Source: Sphingomonadaceae bacterium | GTDB taxonomy: Bacteria; Pseudomonadota; Alphaproteobacteria; Sphingomonadales; Sphingomonadaceae | Assembly (NCBI GenBank): GCA_947442095.1 | Contig: CANEVG010000155.1 | Span: 1 to 7,961 of the forward strand | Direction: 5' to 3' | DNA: 7,961 nucleotides | In this document: in pieces, positions 6,831 to 7,961 of the stretch | Layout of the letters: the number at the start of each line of letters is the position of its first letter | Numbering within the stretch: the stretch's first letter is position 1 | Translations under genes and position numbers: made by a program | Notes under the pieces: generated by a model | Told to the model about the DNA's origin: nothing | The model's database searches: none | Seen by the model: the letters and a program-made list of their open reading frames with translations, nothing else

Positions 6831-7961
6831 GGCTGGCTCCCAATCTTGTGATAAAACCGGACATAACCGCCAGCGCCGCCTCGGCATCCGCTGGCTCGAC
6901 ATGTTCGGCCGGGTTATGGCTCACGCCGCCGCGGCAGCGCAGAAACAGCATGGCGGTGGGGCAGAGCGCCGCCATGATCATGGCATCGTGCCCCGCACCC
7001 GAAACGAGGCGGAAAGGCCTGTGGCCCGCCGCCGCCGTGGCTTCATCCAGCAAGTCCATCAGCGCCGGGTCGCAAGGGCTGGCCGGAAGATCATGGCCCT
7101 GCCGCACCGACAGGCACAGGTCGCGGGTATTGGCCACGGCGCGGAAGCGGCGCAGGATCTCTTCTGCCGCCGCGTCGCGCGTGGCCGCGCTGGCGGCGCG
7201 CACGTCGAGCGTGAACGTGCTCTTGCCCGCGATCACATTGGACGCGCCCGATGGCACTTGCACCACCCCCACCGTAGCGACGAGGTCTGCCGGTCCCGCT
7301 CTCGCCGCAGTCTCGGCGGCCAGAACCATTTCCGCCATGCCTGCCACCGCATCGCGCCTGAGCCCCATCGCAGTGGTGCCCGCGTGCCCGGCAATGCCGC
7401 CGACCTCGATTTCAAACCTGAGCTGCGCAGCGATGCCGGTCACCGTGCCCACCGCCAGCCCTTCGGCTTCGAGCACCGGCCCCTGCTCGATATGCGCTTC
7501 GAGATAGGCCATGACCGAACCCGGCGCGCGCGCGGCGGAGGGATAGGCGGCCACATCGACGAGCTCGGCCAGCGCCACCCCGTCCCGGTCGCGCACGTCC
7601 AGCGCCGCCGGATCGAGCGTTCCCGCCACCGCCCGGCTGGTGAGCATCGCGGCGGGAAAGCGCGAGCCTTCTTCATCGCCGAACGCATAGACCTCCACCG
7701 CAAACGGCATGCGCACGCCGCCAGAGGAAAGCACCGCAACCGCTTCAATTCCGAGCAGGATCCCGAGCGGCCCGTCGTATGCCCCCGCATTTCTTACACT
7801 GTCGATATGACTGCCGATCACCAGCGCGGGGGCATCCGGCGCGTGCGCCTCATAGCGCCCGATCAGGTTTATCGCGGCATCGCGGCGCACGCTCATGCCC
7901 GCTTCGACCATCCATTCGGCAACCTGGTGCTGCGCGGCATGGTAGGCGCTCGAAAGATAAG
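6817..7961 (-). CDS. allC: Allantoate amidohydrolase, M20 family (5' end outside window)
   Basis: Metal-dependent hydrolase of the Zn-dependent hydantoinase/carbamoylase branch of M20, expected to convert allantoate to S-ureidoglycine, CO2 and ammonia in the cytoplasm. I read 380 residues to the window edge; a full protein is about 410, so roughly 25-35 residues are missing. Counting from the first complete codon (7959), YLSSAYHAAQHQVAEW opens the visible part. Metal ligands are in SHIDSV (His51), YDGPLG (Asp62), DEEGSRFP (Glu96 or Glu97), EAHIEQGP (His156) and SHNPAEH (His348). GHAGTTAMGLRRDA near 191-204 belongs to the dimerisation/substrate domain, and STFTLDVR near 247-254 and GAGHDAMI near 321-328 are also typical. 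N-carbamoyl-amino-acid hydrolase or ureidoglycolate hydrolase cannot be excluded on motifs alone, but the neighbouring PuuE and PucG favour allantoate. Its 3' end overlaps pucG by 14 bp. Confidence 0.88.
   Translation of the reverse strand, partial: YLSSAYHAAQHQVAEWMVEAGMSVRRDAAINLIGRYEAHAPDAPALVIGSHIDSVRNAGAYDGPLGILLGIEAVAVLSSGGVRMPFAVEVYAFGDEEGSRFPAAMLTSRAVAGTLDPAALDVRDRDGVALAELVDVAAYPSAARAPGSVMAYLEAHIEQGPVLEAEGLAVGTVTGIAAQLRFEIEVGGIAGHAGTTAMGLRRDAVAGMAEMVLAAETAARAGPADLVATVGVVQVPSGASNVIAGKSTFTLDVRAASAATRDAAAEEILRRFRAVANTRDLCLSVRQGHDLPASPCDPALMDLLDEATAAAGHRPFRLVSGAGHDAMIMAALCPTAMLFLRCRGGVSHNPAEHVEPADAEAALAVMSGFITRLGASREPA
6837..6841 (-). promoter_or_regulatory. Ribosome binding site that fixes the pucG GTG start
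   Basis: GGGAG on the minus strand lies 6 nt before GTG at 6830. It supports this start over the ATG at 6902, which would add 24 Arg-rich residues (MSSQRMPRRRWRL...) read from the 3' end of the upstream gene in another frame. The family N-terminus also begins at the GTG. Confidence 0.7.

Larger units (their letters stand above)
1..7961 (-). other. Purine-catabolism operon (nine co-directional, mostly overlapping genes)
   Basis: The order in transcription is allC, pucG, puuE, hpxZ, uraD, puuD, uraH, xdhA, xdhB. Junctions are: 14-bp overlap (allC/pucG); 4-bp overlaps for pucG/puuE, puuE/hpxZ, hpxZ/uraD (GTGA), uraD/puuD and puuD/uraH; a 3-nt gap (uraH/xdhA); and a 2-nt gap (xdhA/xdhB). No stretch longer than 3 nt is non-coding, so one polycistronic mRNA is the simplest reading. 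The promoter and any regulator site must be to the right of the window and the terminator to the left. Long open frames on the plus strand in this span are antisense shadows and are not annotated. Confidence 0.9.

Noticed and set aside
5574..6851. A 425-codon open frame on the plus strand opposite pucG.
   Set aside because: It spans the aminotransferase almost exactly in antisense, is low-complexity Arg/His/Ala, and shows no family motif; a shadow frame.
5577..6902. Longer pucG start at ATG 6902.
   Set aside because: The extra 24 residues are Arg-rich and unlike the family, the overlap with the upstream gene would be 86 bp, and GTG at 6830 has a good ribosome site and the family N-terminus.
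1..7961. CRISPR array, tRNA/rRNA, riboswitch, transposon, phage or defence genes.
   Set aside because: No direct-repeat array, RNA gene signature, inverted-repeat ends or transposase motif was seen, and the genes leave no non-coding stretch longer than 3 nt.

Overview
The window is GC-rich and almost completely coding. It holds nine genes, all on the minus strand, which together form a catabolic operon for purines (xanthine to oxalurate). Both ends are cut: the right end lacks the 5' end of the first gene (allC-like) and the left end lacks most of the last gene (xdhB). The Rhodobacter-type XdhAB, the membrane-bound cytochrome c urate oxidase (PuuD) and the base composition suggest an alphaproteobacterium, perhaps a sphingomonad such as Novosphingobium. 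The genus is an inference and could not be checked.

In transcription order (right to left) the genes are: an M20-family allantoate amidohydrolase (5'-truncated); a PucG/HpxJ-type ureidoglycine-glyoxylate aminotransferase; PuuE allantoinase; a small HpxZ/AtzH-like protein of unknown function; UraD (OHCU decarboxylase); PuuD (integral membrane urate oxidase fused to cytochrome c); UraH (5-hydroxyisourate hydrolase); XdhA (Fe-S/FAD subunit of xanthine dehydrogenase); and XdhB (molybdopterin subunit, N-terminal 303 residues only). Five junctions are 4-bp ATGA or GTGA overlaps, one is a 14-bp overlap and two are gaps of 2-3 bp. There is therefore no intergenic DNA, and no promoter, operator, terminator, RNA gene, repeat or mobile element is visible. 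The promoter must lie beyond position 7961.

The pathway reads as follows. XdhAB oxidises hypoxanthine/xanthine to urate. PuuD oxidises urate to 5-hydroxyisourate and passes electrons to its haem c rather than making H2O2. UraH and UraD convert this to S-allantoin, PuuE opens it to allantoate, the amidohydrolase gives ureidoglycine, and the aminotransferase with glyoxylate gives glycine plus oxalurate. Read left to right the gene order nearly follows the reaction order, so the last enzymes are transcribed first. XdhC, guanine deaminase, a purine transporter, a regulator and oxalurate-using enzymes are not in the window.

This is mostly a recognisable pathway, not a new system. The points most worth following are the uncharacterised HpxZ-like protein inside the coupled operon, an unusually short UraD N-terminus with a GTG start, and a PuuD topology that would couple cytoplasmic urate oxidation to periplasmic haem.
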